DNA of 63,669 bases, taken from contig JAJEIP010000065.1 of assembly GCA_022827885.1 (NCBI GenBank), positions 1 to 63,669 on the forward strand, given 5' to 3'. Shown in pieces: positions 8,037-16,036 of this stretch (positions within the stretch are counted from its first letter, which is position 1; the number at the start of each line of letters is the position of its first letter). The notes beneath the pieces are model-generated. The model did not search any database and was not told where the DNA came from. It saw nothing but the letters and a program-made list of their open reading frames with translations. The stretch is from Candidatus Poribacteria bacterium (GTDB lineage Bacteria; Poribacteria; WGA-4E; WGA-3G). The position numbers were made by a program, and so were the translations under genes.

Positions 8037-11030
8037 TTGGACGCGACCCGAATACCAGAGATAGATTTACGTCCTGGTGAACAATTGCACGGCTTTGAAG
8101 TAAAAGCTGTCACACCCATCGACGAATTGCGAGCCGTAACGATTGAATTAGCACATCAACACAGCGGCGCACGTTTACTACATCTCTACACAGACGACAC
8201 AGAGAATCTCTTCTCCATTAATTTCCCGACCCCACCCTCAGACGATACAGGGCTCCCACACATTCTTGAGCACGCCGTTTTAGCCGGTTCACAGAAGTAT
8301 CCCGTTAAAGAACCTTTTTTTGAAATGATTAAGATGAGCATGGCAACCTTTATCAACGCCATGACCAGCTCAGATCATACCTACTACCCCGTAGCGAGCA
8401 ATGTGAAAAAGGATCTTTTCAACTTAGCAGAAGTCTACTTCGATGCCGTATTCCACCCGCTCCTTACGGAGGAGACCTTCAAACGCGAAGGGCACCATCT
8501 CGCACCTGCCGATCCCGAAGACCCCACGGGCGATTTGAAAATAACAGGTATCGTCTATAATGAGATGAAAGGGGTCTTCTCGGATCCAGAGTCGCTCTTG
8601 TATCGAGCAATGACAAGTCGACTCCTGCCTGATACGCTCTATGCGTGTGAGTCTGGTGGCGATCCGGATGCCATTCCAGATTTGACCTATGAGCAGCTGA
8701 AAAAATTCCACGAAACCTATTATCATCCGAGTAACAGCTACTTCTTCCTCTACGGTGATATTCCGACAAACGACTATCTCTCCTTTCTTGCGGATAAGTT
8801 GGATAAAATTCCGAGAAACGCGGAGAGTGCCGCCTTACGTCCCCTCAGTCCAGAAGTCACCCATCAGCAGCAGTGGAAATCACCACAAGTTGTGATTGAT
8901 ACCTATCCCGTTGGCGCGGATGAACCCCTCGCAGAGAAGACGTATCTAATGCTGAGTTGGTTCATCGGAGATGCGACGGATCCTGAAGAGGTTGTTTTGG
9001 GACGCATTTTAAGTCTCATCCTTCTCGGCAATGAAGCCGCACCGCTCCGAAAAGCGATTATCGATTCCAAACTCGGCGCGGATCTCGTCTATTCTGGCGC
9101 CGGTTCTATCGGGGCAGCTGCCACTTTTTACCTCCTCCTCAAAGGAAGTGAAACCGATCGCGTTGAAGCGTTTACCCAACTCGTCATTGATACCCTCACG
9201 CAGGTTGCGGATTCAGAGATTGAGAGTGAGAAGGTGGAAGCAGCGTTCCAGCAAGCAACCTATCACTACCAAGAGGTCGCCTCTATGTTCCCGCTCCGTA
9301 TGCTCCAACGTGTGATTGAAGGGTGGATATATGAGAGGGATTCAAACACCTTCCTGAAAATGGGGAAAACTCTCGCCGATATCCGTCAGCAGTGGCAGGA
9401 AAATCCAGCGATTTTCAATGAACTCATCCGGAAACGGCTGATTGAAAATCCGCATCGCTTGACAAGCGTGCTATCTCCAGATAGAGACAAACAGGCGGAA
9501 ACCGACGCTGAACTCGTCCAACGGATGAAGGAGATACGGGCACAATTCACGGATGAACAGGTGAAACATATCGCTGCTGATGCCGCTGAACTCGAACGTC
9601 TCAATGCCCAACCCAATTCACCCGAAGCATTGGCGAAACTCCCACAACTTCAGGTCAGCGATCTACCCGAAAAACCGAGACATATCCCGACAACGGTGGA
9701 GGACGTTGAAGGACGCGCCCTTCTCCACAACGATGTCTTTGCCAATGGCGTTAACTATCTCGTGCTAAACTTCGATTTGCAAGGGTTGCCGGAGCATCTT
9801 TGGACCTATCTGCCGAGATACACCGACGCTATTAGCAAACTCGGTGCCGCCGATATGGACTACGCCGAGATAGCGCATCGGACATCCGCAGTTACCGGCG
9901 GGATTGGGTGTTCACCCGGATTCAGCACACACGCCCTTGACCCAAGTCGTTCCTTACAAAACATGCGTTTCCATCTCAAAGCACTTGATGGCAAAATAGA
10001 CGCTGCGCTTGATGTGCTCCATGATCTTATCTTTGCTGTGAACCCGCGCGACACCGAACGCCTTCGGGATGTCCTGGTCCAGGCTGTTGCCGAATACCGG
10101 ACAGAGATGATTCAGGATGGATTGAATACGGCGATTCATCACGCCTCGCGCGGTCTATCACCAGAAGCCCATATCTCAGAGATGGTTTTCGGGCTGCCGC
10201 AACTCCACAACACCGAAACGTTCCTCGACAATTTTGACGAACTTAACACCGATTTAATATGTCATATAGAAGCGATCCGTGACTTCTTACTGACCCGGGG
10301 ACGCGTGACCGCGAGTTTCACGGGTTCCGATACCGCTTTTGAGACGACACGCACTAAACTCGGTGAATGGCTCAATACGATGCGAGATGAACCGATGCCG
10401 TCAGAATCTGTTGCGTTTCGACCGTTTGAGACACCGCCGAGAGAAGGATTGGCCGGTCCTATTCAGATCGCCTACTGTGCGCACGTGATCCCGGCACCGC
10501 ATTATTCACATCCCGATTCAACGTTGCTCAGTATCGGTGCACATATTTTGCGGTTGGATTACATCATGAGCGAGATCCGCTTTAAAGGCAACGCTTACGG
10601 GGCATATTTCACCTATAGTCCGTTTGATGCACAACTGTATCAAGCCTCATATCGCGATCCGCATGTCGCACGGACGCTCAACGTCTTTGAACAGGCAGCC
10701 GACTACGTTAAACAGGTGGAATGGACACAAACGGACATTGATCGAGCGATTATCGCAACCGCGAAAACCGCTGAGAAACCGATCCGTCCGAGTCAAGCCG
10801 CAAGCGATGCCCTGAGTCAATACCTTGTAGGACAGACACGTGAGATGCGGGAGGATCGCTACGCACAACTCCGACGTGCCACCCCTGCAGCGGTAAAACG
10901 GGCACTGCTCCAACTCTTGGAGGAAAATCGAGATAAAGCCGCGGTGTGTGTCGTTTCAAGTCGTGAAAAACTGGAAGCGGCGAATCGTGAATTGGCACAA
11001 CCGCTTGTCATTGAGGACATTGTCGCCTAA
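8037..11030 (+). CDS. Presequence-protease-like M16C metallopeptidase
   Basis: A 997-residue protein close to the usual length of PreP/PITRM1 peptidases. The inverted zinc motif HILEH lies at residues 75-79 in GLPHILEHAVLAGSQKYP, and the distal ligand Glu176 lies in YNEMKGVFSDPES, about 100 residues later as expected for the family. Two M16 halves are joined by a helical linker. Homologs degrade unstructured peptides inside a closed chamber; no signal peptide is seen, so it is probably cytoplasmic. The start is TTG, supported by GGAGG 10 bp upstream and by the absence of a closer ATG. It ends the gene set that begins at 6232 and is followed by the REP-like cluster. Confidence 0.9.
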   Translation: MDATRIPEIDLRPGEQLHGFEVKAVTPIDELRAVTIELAHQHSGARLLHLYTDDTENLFSINFPTPPSDDTGLPHILEHAVLAGSQKYPVKEPFFEMIKMSMATFINAMTSSDHTYYPVASNVKKDLFNLAEVYFDAVFHPLLTEETFKREGHHLAPADPEDPTGDLKITGIVYNEMKGVFSDPESLLYRAMTSRLLPDTLYACESGGDPDAIPDLTYEQLKKFHETYYHPSNSYFFLYGDIPTNDYLSFLADKLDKIPRNAESAALRPLSPEVTHQQQWKSPQVVIDTYPVGADEPLAEKTYLMLSWFIGDATDPEEVVLGRILSLILLGNEAAPLRKAIIDSKLGADLVYSGAGSIGAAATFYLLLKGSETDRVEAFTQLVIDTLTQVADSEIESEKVEAAFQQATYHYQEVASMFPLRMLQRVIEGWIYERDSNTFLKMGKTLADIRQQWQENPAIFNELIRKRLIENPHRLTSVLSPDRDKQAETDAELVQRMKEIRAQFTDEQVKHIAADAAELERLNAQPNSPEALAKLPQLQVSDLPEKPRHIPTTVEDVEGRALLHNDVFANGVNYLVLNFDLQGLPEHLWTYLPRYTDAISKLGAADMDYAEIAHRTSAVTGGIGCSPGFSTHALDPSRSLQNMRFHLKALDGKIDAALDVLHDLIFAVNPRDTERLRDVLVQAVAEYRTEMIQDGLNTAIHHASRGLSPEAHISEMVFGLPQLHNTETFLDNFDELNTDLICHIEAIRDFLLTRGRVTASFTGSDTAFETTRTKLGEWLNTMRDEPMPSESVAFRPFETPPREGLAGPIQIAYCAHVIPAPHYSHPDSTLLSIGAHILRLDYIMSEIRFKGNAYGAYFTYSPFDAQLYQASYRDPHVARTLNVFEQAADYVKQVEWTQTDIDRAIIATAKTAEKPIRPSQAASDALSQYLVGQTREMREDRYAQLRRATPAAVKRALLQLLEENRDKAAVCVVSSREKLEAANRELAQPLVIEDIVA

Positions 11031-11058
11031 GCCTATTTAGGCAGTTATACTTTTCATC

Positions 11059-11260
11059 GGTAGGTGCGGTTTCTAACCGCTTTACACACATATATTTTCC
11101 CTCGGTAGGTGCGGTTTCTAACCGCATTTTCTCAACCCCGGTAGGTGCGGTTTCTAACCGCACTTTCTCAATCCCGGTAGGTGCGGTTTCTAACCGCACC
11201 GTTCTTAGGAGAAAAAAGAAAGTATATCTTCCCTTGGTAGGTGCGGTTTCTAACCGCACC
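11059..11260. repeat. Cluster of five REP-like palindromes
   Basis: Five copies of a 22-bp core (GGTAGGTGCGG followed by TTTCTAACCGC) begin at 11059, 11104, 11140, 11176 and 11236, all in the same orientation. In the last two copies the full palindrome is present: 9-bp arms GGTGCGGTT and AACCGCACC around a TCT loop. Spacing between starts is 45, 36, 36 and 60 bp. Single copies occur at 29112 and, inverted, at 42650. This resembles bacterial REP/BIME arrays. It sits between a peptidase stop and the next gene in the same direction, where folded RNA could affect transcript ends. Confidence 0.9.
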
Positions 11261-11290
11261 GCTCTTAGCAAAAAAGAAAAGGAACTAAAA

Positions 11291-12640
11291 ATGAAAAGAA
11301 TCGCAATTCTGATAGTATTTACCCTTACTGCGGTAGTGATTACAGCAAGCGCATCGCAGCCGGTCGGTTTCGAGAAAAACTGGCATCACTGGCGCGGTCC
11401 CCACGCAACCGGTGTCGCAGCCGACGCGAATCCACCCACGACATGGAGTGAAACTGAAAACATTCGATGGAAAGTTGCTGTCCCTGGTACAGGACATGCC
11501 TCACCAATTGTTTGGGAAGACAAAATATTCATCCAAACCGCAGTTAAGGGTGAAGCGGCCAAAGCAGAAGCCGAAGAATCTGGGGATGACAATCCGTTCA
11601 GCGGTTTCTTTAACCAGAGGCGTGGACGAGGAGCAGTTGAAAACGCTTACAGATTTGATCTTATCGCCATCAATCGAGAGGATGGGAGTATTCTCTGGCA
11701 AAAAACACTGCGAGAGTTAAATCCCCATGAAGGAACACATCAAGATGCCACTTTCGCTTCAAACTCTCCCGTCACCGACGGTGAGTTCATCTACGCATAT
11801 TTCGGTTCGCGCGGACTCTACTGTGTGGATATGATGGGCAATGTGAAGTGGGAGAAAGACGTTGGCACGATGTATAAACGCAATACCTTCGGTGAAGGAA
11901 GTTCGCCTGTTCTTCACGGCAATACGCTGGTTATTGTGCAAGATCATGAGGGCGATTCCTTTATCACCGCGCTTGATAAGCGCACAGGCGATGTGCTATG
12001 GAAGACCGATCGTAATGAAAGAACAACCTGGTTTTCACCGATTGTCGTTGAACAGGATGGGAAAGCACAAGTGGTTACTACAGGCACAAATCGTGTCCGT
12101 AGCTACGATTTGGAAACGGGTAAACTTTTATGGGAGGGCGATGGGTTGACTGCGAATAGTATTCCTTCACCTGTCGCTGCTGATGGGTTCGTTTATCTGA
12201 TGAGTGGTTTCCGAGGCAATGAATTGCAGGCGGTTCACCTCGCAAAAGCGATGGGTGATATTAGCGGTTCAGGAGCAGTCGTCTGGGAATACGGTCGAGA
12301 TACACCTTATGTGCCATCTCCGCTCCTCTATGGAGGTATCCTCTATTTCTTGAAAAGCAACGACGGTATCCTTTCTGCCTTCGATACCAAGACGGGGAAG
12401 GCGCACTACGGTCCGAAACGGTTACAGGGTGTTTCTGGCGTCTACGCTTCGATTGTTGGTGCGGCGGATCGTATCTATATCGCCGGACGGAACGGGACCG
12501 TGAATGTTGTTCAACACGGTCCTGAGTTTACAATCATAGCGGAAAACACGTTGGACGATAGTTTCAACGCCTCGCCTGCGATTGTGGGGTCGGAGTTATA
12601 CCTCCGTGGGGGTCAGTATCTCTACTGCATCGCAGAATAA
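11291..12640 (+). CDS. Secreted PQQ-like beta-propeller protein
   Basis: This 449-residue protein begins with a signal peptide (MKRIAILIVFTLTAVV..., cleavage near ASASQP, residue 22). It continues WHHWRGPHATGV, an opening shared with PQQ-propeller proteins that sit beside sugar or sulfatase genes. Blades include FDLIAINREDGSILWQKTL, ITALDKRTGDVLWKTD, VRSYDLETGKLLWEG and LSAFDTKTGKAHY. A reading frame exists back to 11234, but that would translate through the last REP palindrome. The ATG at 11291 has AAAGGAAC just upstream and leads directly into the signal peptide. No partner enzyme is adjacent. Probably periplasmic, ligand unknown. Confidence 0.88.
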   Translation: MKRIAILIVFTLTAVVITASASQPVGFEKNWHHWRGPHATGVAADANPPTTWSETENIRWKVAVPGTGHASPIVWEDKIFIQTAVKGEAAKAEAEESGDDNPFSGFFNQRRGRGAVENAYRFDLIAINREDGSILWQKTLRELNPHEGTHQDATFASNSPVTDGEFIYAYFGSRGLYCVDMMGNVKWEKDVGTMYKRNTFGEGSSPVLHGNTLVIVQDHEGDSFITALDKRTGDVLWKTDRNERTTWFSPIVVEQDGKAQVVTTGTNRVRSYDLETGKLLWEGDGLTANSIPSPVAADGFVYLMSGFRGNELQAVHLAKAMGDISGSGAVVWEYGRDTPYVPSPLLYGGILYFLKSNDGILSAFDTKTGKAHYGPKRLQGVSGVYASIVGAADRIYIAGRNGTVNVVQHGPEFTIIAENTLDDSFNASPAIVGSELYLRGGQYLYCIAE

Positions 12641-12655
12641 ATAATCGTCGGTTAA

Positions 12656-12769
12656 CAGTTATCGGCTATCGGTTAAGAAGACTTGAAGCAACAATTCATC
12701 ACGTTCTGGAGTCCTCCAAGCGGGCTCCAATTGTTACAGAGGGGACTCTTAACTGACAACCGATAACTG
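12656..12769. repeat. Miniature inverted-repeat element
   Basis: A 22-bp arm beginning CAGTTATCGG (12656-12677) is matched with three mismatches by the inverted sequence at 12748-12769. They enclose about 70 bp with no gene. A related half sequence (GACCGATAACTGA) occurs near 3303-3316, so the arm belongs to a dispersed family. Confidence 0.6.
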
Positions 12770-12808
12770 ACGACTATAGTAAACCAGATAAATAAACAAA
12801 CACTATTC

Positions 12809-12878
12809 CCCCTTGATAAGGGGCGGGGAAGCCCACACGGGCTTCATACCCGGGGAAGTCCATACGGACTTCATACCG
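12809..12878. repeat. Run of three hairpins including two tandem 27-bp palindromes
   Basis: CCCCTT/AAGGGG with a GAT loop (12809-12823) is followed by two adjacent 27-bp units at 12825-12851 and 12852-12878. Their stems are GAAGCCC/GGGCTTC and GAAGTCC/GGACTTC. The base change in one arm is compensated in the other. The run lies between convergent genes and may end transcription from either side, but no clear T-run follows. Confidence 0.75.
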
Positions 12879-12956
12879 TTGATTCTGATTCTGATTCTTA
12901 GGGGGGTTGTTTCTAATCTATAGTGTCCCATTGATTCTAAGGTTTACCATAATTAC

Positions 12957-13703
12957 CTAATACGTTGCTCTTCCGCCGCTGACATCGTAACACTGCCCCG
13001 TTACGAAACTCGCTTCATCCGAAGCCAAGAAATTCACCACAGCCGCGACTTCCTCCGGTTTCCCAACCCGCCCCAATGGAATCTTACTTACCATATAGTC
13101 GACAGTCGATTGTGCCATGCCGTCCAATATCGGTGTTTGGATCACCGCGGGCGACACGGCGTTCACGCGAATGTTATAGTCTGTTACCTCTTTTGCGAGT
13201 GCCTTTGTCAAGCAGATCACACCCGCCTTGGACACCGAATACGGGATGAGCGTTGGATTGCCCTCCTTGCCAGCAATTGAGGCGATGTTCACAATCCTAC
13301 CGTAATCCTGCGCAATCATTGGACGAATCACTGCTTTACAGCAGAGAAAAACGCCTGTCAGGTTGACACCCATCACGGCATCCCAATCCGCTTCTTCTAA
13401 ATCCGTTAAGGGTAGGGTTCGTCCCGCAATACCGGCGTTGTTGACCAGGATGTCAACGCGACCAAAGGTGGAAATCACTTTTTCAACTGCAGCATTGACA
13501 TCAGTAGATTGTGAAACATCTGCTTGAACGGGTAACGCTTTGCGGCCGATAGCCACAATTTCCTGGGCTACCGCTTCAGCTGCTCCCATGTTTAAGTCCA
13601 GAATACCGACATTCGCGCCAGCGTTTGCGAGTCTAATAGCAATCGATTTGCCGATACCTTGCCCCGCGCCTGTTACAATCGCAATTTTATCCGTTAGATT
13701 CAT
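12957..13703 (-). CDS. SDR-family oxidoreductase (FabG-like)
   Basis: The 248-residue classical short-chain dehydrogenase has the NAD(P)-binding TGAGQGIG at residues 11-18, NNAG at 88-91 and the catalytic Ser142, Tyr155 and Lys159 (YSVSK). The closing segment FLASDEASFVTGQCYDVSGG is typical of 3-oxoacyl-ACP-reductase-like members, although the true substrate cannot be read. The start at 13703 is preferred over the upstream ATG at 13730 because GAAGGGAG lies 8 bp upstream and MNLTDKIAIVTG is the normal family start. It overlaps the end of the selenoprotein gene by 17 bp, so it is the last gene of a three-gene operon. It may use a substrate related to the peroxide or thiol chemistry of that protein. 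Confidence 0.9.
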   Translation of the reverse strand: MNLTDKIAIVTGAGQGIGKSIAIRLANAGANVGILDLNMGAAEAVAQEIVAIGRKALPVQADVSQSTDVNAAVEKVISTFGRVDILVNNAGIAGRTLPLTDLEEADWDAVMGVNLTGVFLCCKAVIRPMIAQDYGRIVNIASIAGKEGNPTLIPYSVSKAGVICLTKALAKEVTDYNIRVNAVSPAVIQTPILDGMAQSTVDYMVSKIPLGRVGKPEEVAAVVNFLASDEASFVTGQCYDVSGGRATY

Positions 13704-14256
13704 TAAAATTTCTCCCTTCCAGAAAATCATCTAATTCAATTCCGAATGCGTCTGCTATCTTGTTGACGTAACAGAAGAAACCGACGACCTCCACAATAGC
13801 GAAGAGCGCTTCGTCCGTGAGGCCATGACTGCGGAGATGCTCTAAGTCTGACGGTGTCAGCGTAGGTGCCGCTTTTGTTACCTTAACGGCGAATTCAAGG
13901 ATCGCTTTTGTGGTTTCATCAATGTCAGCCGTCTGAAAATCCGTTACAATCTGTGAAATCTGTTCATCTGTGAATTGTTCCCGCAATTCATCGGCGTGTG
14001 CTATTATTCAGTAGTGGCATTCATTCACTTTTGAAACGACGGTGGCGATCATTTCCCGTTGCATCCGACTCAACGGTGAGTCAGGGTCGTGCATCACGAT
14101 TTTGTAGAGTTCCACGAAAGCACGCATGCTTTTCGGACGCACACTAAAAAGCTTGACGATATTGTAAAGTTGCCCCGCTCGGGCAATCGCCGCGTCATAT
14201 TCCGCTTTCACGATGCCGGTTGCATCTGACTCATCTACGGTTTGAATCCATGCCAT
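13687..14256 (-). CDS. Selenocysteine-containing AhpD/CMD-family peroxidase-related protein (CxxU)
   Basis: Two reading frames, 14256-14008 and 14007-13687, are in the same frame and separated by a single TGA at 14010-14008. Reading it as selenocysteine gives a 189-residue protein. The first half (MAWIQTVDESDATG, SPLSRMQREMIATVVSKVNECHY) and second half (FAVKVTKAAPTLTPSDLEHLRSHGLTD, VVGFFCYVNKIADAFGIEL) are the two halves of a peroxidase-related carboxymuconolactone-decarboxylase-like domain. The family redox motif CxxC followed by His becomes Cys80-His-Tyr-Sec83 with His87. A SECIS-like hairpin lies 17 nt after the UGA (13971-13990). The start has GGAG 6-9 bp upstream, and the gene begins 3 bp after the repeat-protein stop. 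Likely role: thiol- or selenol-dependent peroxide reduction in the cytoplasm. It needs SelA/SelB/SelC/SelD from elsewhere. Confidence 0.85.
13971..14010 (-). promoter_or_regulatory. Bacterial SECIS-like element with UGA selenocysteine codon
   Basis: On the minus strand the UGA (14010-14008) is followed after 17 nt by a perfect 7-bp stem, TGAATTG (13990-13984) with CAATTCA (13977-13971). The stem closes a 6-nt loop CGGGAA. The apical loop starts 24 nt after the UGA and has G at its second and third positions, as expected for SelB-binding bacterial SECIS hairpins. It lies wholly inside the coding sequence. Confidence 0.75.
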
Positions 14257-14259
14257 ATT

Positions 14260-15489
14260 TTATTCTCCAATCACGACACCATATTCACCAACAACCGCGC
14301 CTTTGTGTCCGGTTTGGTAGTGGAGGTGTCTTTCACCGACAATCGGTTGTGTGCTTTGCACCTCGACAGTGCCCCGCACTTTTCCCATCGCCTCTTCATC
14401 CATATCTACACAACAGAGCGGCTTAATTTGGCGATGCACTTGCCGACGAATATGCCCCTCCCGATTGCGGACGATGACATTGACAAAGGCATCTGCTTCC
14501 CCGACGTTAAGGAATCGGAACCAGTCCCAGGCACCCCCCGCAATTTCAGGGAAAAAGAGACGAATCCCAATCTGCCCGCCCTCCACGGAGGCACCGGGTA
14601 GATCGATAATCGCTGTCCCACTTTGCATGTGTCGTTCCGCGACAACCGGTTGGTTGCTCCGCACTTCTACGGAGGATTTCACTTTAATGTCATCCATGGG
14701 TGGCGTCCAACACTCAAAAGGTCTCAATCGATCGCGTTTTTTTGTCCATGTCGATTGTGCGTTGTCATCTTTCCGTGCGATCATCGTGACTTCTGCATCT
14801 TCTCTTCCAACGTTGACGATGACGACCCAGTCTTCCCATGCGGGTCCGACCTCCGGGAAAAAGAGCGTGCGCGGCGCATCCGAGATGACCTGTCCAAATT
14901 GCCCGACACTCGTCTTGCCGCCTTGATAGTGGAGATGGCGTTCTCCGACAATCGGTTGTGAACTTTGCATCTCAACGGTGCCTGTGACGTTACCCATCAC
15001 ACCTTCATTGAGATCCCAACAGCAGAGCGGTTTGATAACGTGATGACGTTGCCGTAACACATCCCCGTTCCTGTTGCGGACGGTGATGTTGACGTGCGCC
15101 TCTGCCTCACCGACGTTCAGAACCCGAAACCAGTCGTGAGCCCCGGAGACCAGTTCTGGGAAGAAGAGCCGCTGTCCAACTGTTCCATATTCTGGAGCCG
15201 CGCCGACAAAATCCAACACATTCGTGTCTTTGTGCATGTGGCGTTCTGCCACAATCGGTTGGTCCGCAGTGAACTGCATTGAAGAGTTCGTTGTAATCTC
15301 GTCAACGGGCGGTATCCAAGACTCAAAGGAACTTATGGTTTTCTCTGCAGACCAAGTCGGTTGTCCGTTGCCAGCATGCCTCGCGATTCCGGTCACACGG
15401 GTGTCTTCGGTTCCTACATTTGTGACCTGAACCCAGTCTTGCCATTCGGGGCCCACTTCTGGAAAATAAAGGGTTGTCGCGCCTGCCAT
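14260..15489 (-). CDS. Four-repeat beta-rich protein of unknown function
   Basis: The 409-residue protein consists of four repeats of about 100 residues arranged A-B-A-B. A repeats begin LYFPEVGPEWQDWVQVTNVG or LFFPEVGPAWEDWVVIVNVG. B repeats begin LFFPE and continue DWFR.LNVGEA and IKPLCC. Each repeat ends in QPIVAERHMH or QPIVGERHLHY. The ERH-M/L-H ending and the paired CC of the B repeats could bind metal, but I know of no characterised family with this pattern. No signal peptide or membrane segment is seen. A GGAGG site precedes the ATG. The gene is first in the operon with the selenoprotein (3 bp downstream) and the SDR. A repeat fold resembling a beta sandwich is inferred. Confidence 0.8.
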   Translation of the reverse strand: MAGATTLYFPEVGPEWQDWVQVTNVGTEDTRVTGIARHAGNGQPTWSAEKTISSFESWIPPVDEITTNSSMQFTADQPIVAERHMHKDTNVLDFVGAAPEYGTVGQRLFFPELVSGAHDWFRVLNVGEAEAHVNITVRNRNGDVLRQRHHVIKPLCCWDLNEGVMGNVTGTVEMQSSQPIVGERHLHYQGGKTSVGQFGQVISDAPRTLFFPEVGPAWEDWVVIVNVGREDAEVTMIARKDDNAQSTWTKKRDRLRPFECWTPPMDDIKVKSSVEVRSNQPVVAERHMQSGTAIIDLPGASVEGGQIGIRLFFPEIAGGAWDWFRFLNVGEADAFVNVIVRNREGHIRRQVHRQIKPLCCVDMDEEAMGKVRGTVEVQSTQPIVGERHLHYQTGHKGAVVGEYGVVIGE

Positions 15490-15701
15490 TACTGCCTCCT
15501 ATTTAGAGTCTTTTGTATTACAATACATATCCACACGGTTTAATTAAGGACGTTGTTACCAAGATGACTGTTACTATTTTAACTTGCATATATTTATCTT
15601 TGCCACTACAATTTTGATAAATCCCATTTGATTCGCACTTACGACGATGCTTCACTAAATGGCTTTCGCAATTGCACTACACATCTTGAGGAGAATATTT
15701 A

Positions 15702-15989
15702 ATGGCAGCGAAGAAACTCTCAGACGCTGAGATTCAGGAAAACTTGGGGCAGCTCAACGGTTGGACTGTGGAAGACGGTAAGCTACACAAAGAATTCCAG
15801 TTTGATACCTTTGTTACGGCGTTCGGTTTCATGGCACAACTCGCCTTAATCGCCGAATCCATGAATCACCACCCGGAATGGTTCAATGTCTATAACCGTG
15901 TGACGATTGACCTAATGACCCACGACGCGGGTGGCATCAGTGAACTCGATTTTCAGTGGGCAAAGCACGCAGATGCTATTAGCGGTTAA
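15702..15989 (+). CDS. 4a-hydroxytetrahydrobiopterin dehydratase (pterin-4a-carbinolamine dehydratase)
   Basis: A 95-residue protein of normal family length. The catalytic signature is the HHPEW cluster at residues 56-60 in [20 protein letters not shown], followed by [15 protein letters not shown]. The enzyme dehydrates the 4a-carbinolamine formed by aromatic amino acid hydroxylases; many bacteria carry it without such a hydroxylase, and none is visible here. A GAGGAG site precedes the ATG. It is divergent from the selenoprotein operon across a 212-bp AT-rich gap and is followed in the same direction by two dehydrogenase-like genes. Confidence 0.93.
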   Translation: MAAKKLSDAEIQENLGQLNGWTVEDGKLHKEFQFDTFVTAFGFMAQLALIAESMNHHPEWFNVYNRVTIDLMTHDAGGISELDFQWAKHADAISG

Positions 15990-16036
15990 CCGGTTTGCTA
16001 TAAATGGAAATGACAGAACCCACGCTGGAGAGACGC

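Noticed and set aside
11059-11260. A CRISPR array
   Set aside because: Only 22-25-bp palindromic units with irregular spacing (45, 36, 36, 60 bp), short similar spacers, no cas genes, and the same unit dispersed elsewhere including inverted copies.
11234-11290. Upstream extension of the PQQ-like protein gene
   Set aside because: It would translate through the last REP palindrome; the ATG at 11291 has a ribosome-binding-like AAAGGAAC and opens a proper signal peptide.
13687-14256. The pair of short frames as a frameshifted or decayed CMD pseudogene
   Set aside because: Both halves are in the same frame, the break is a single TGA at the catalytic CxxC position, the second half is intact, and a SECIS-like hairpin follows.
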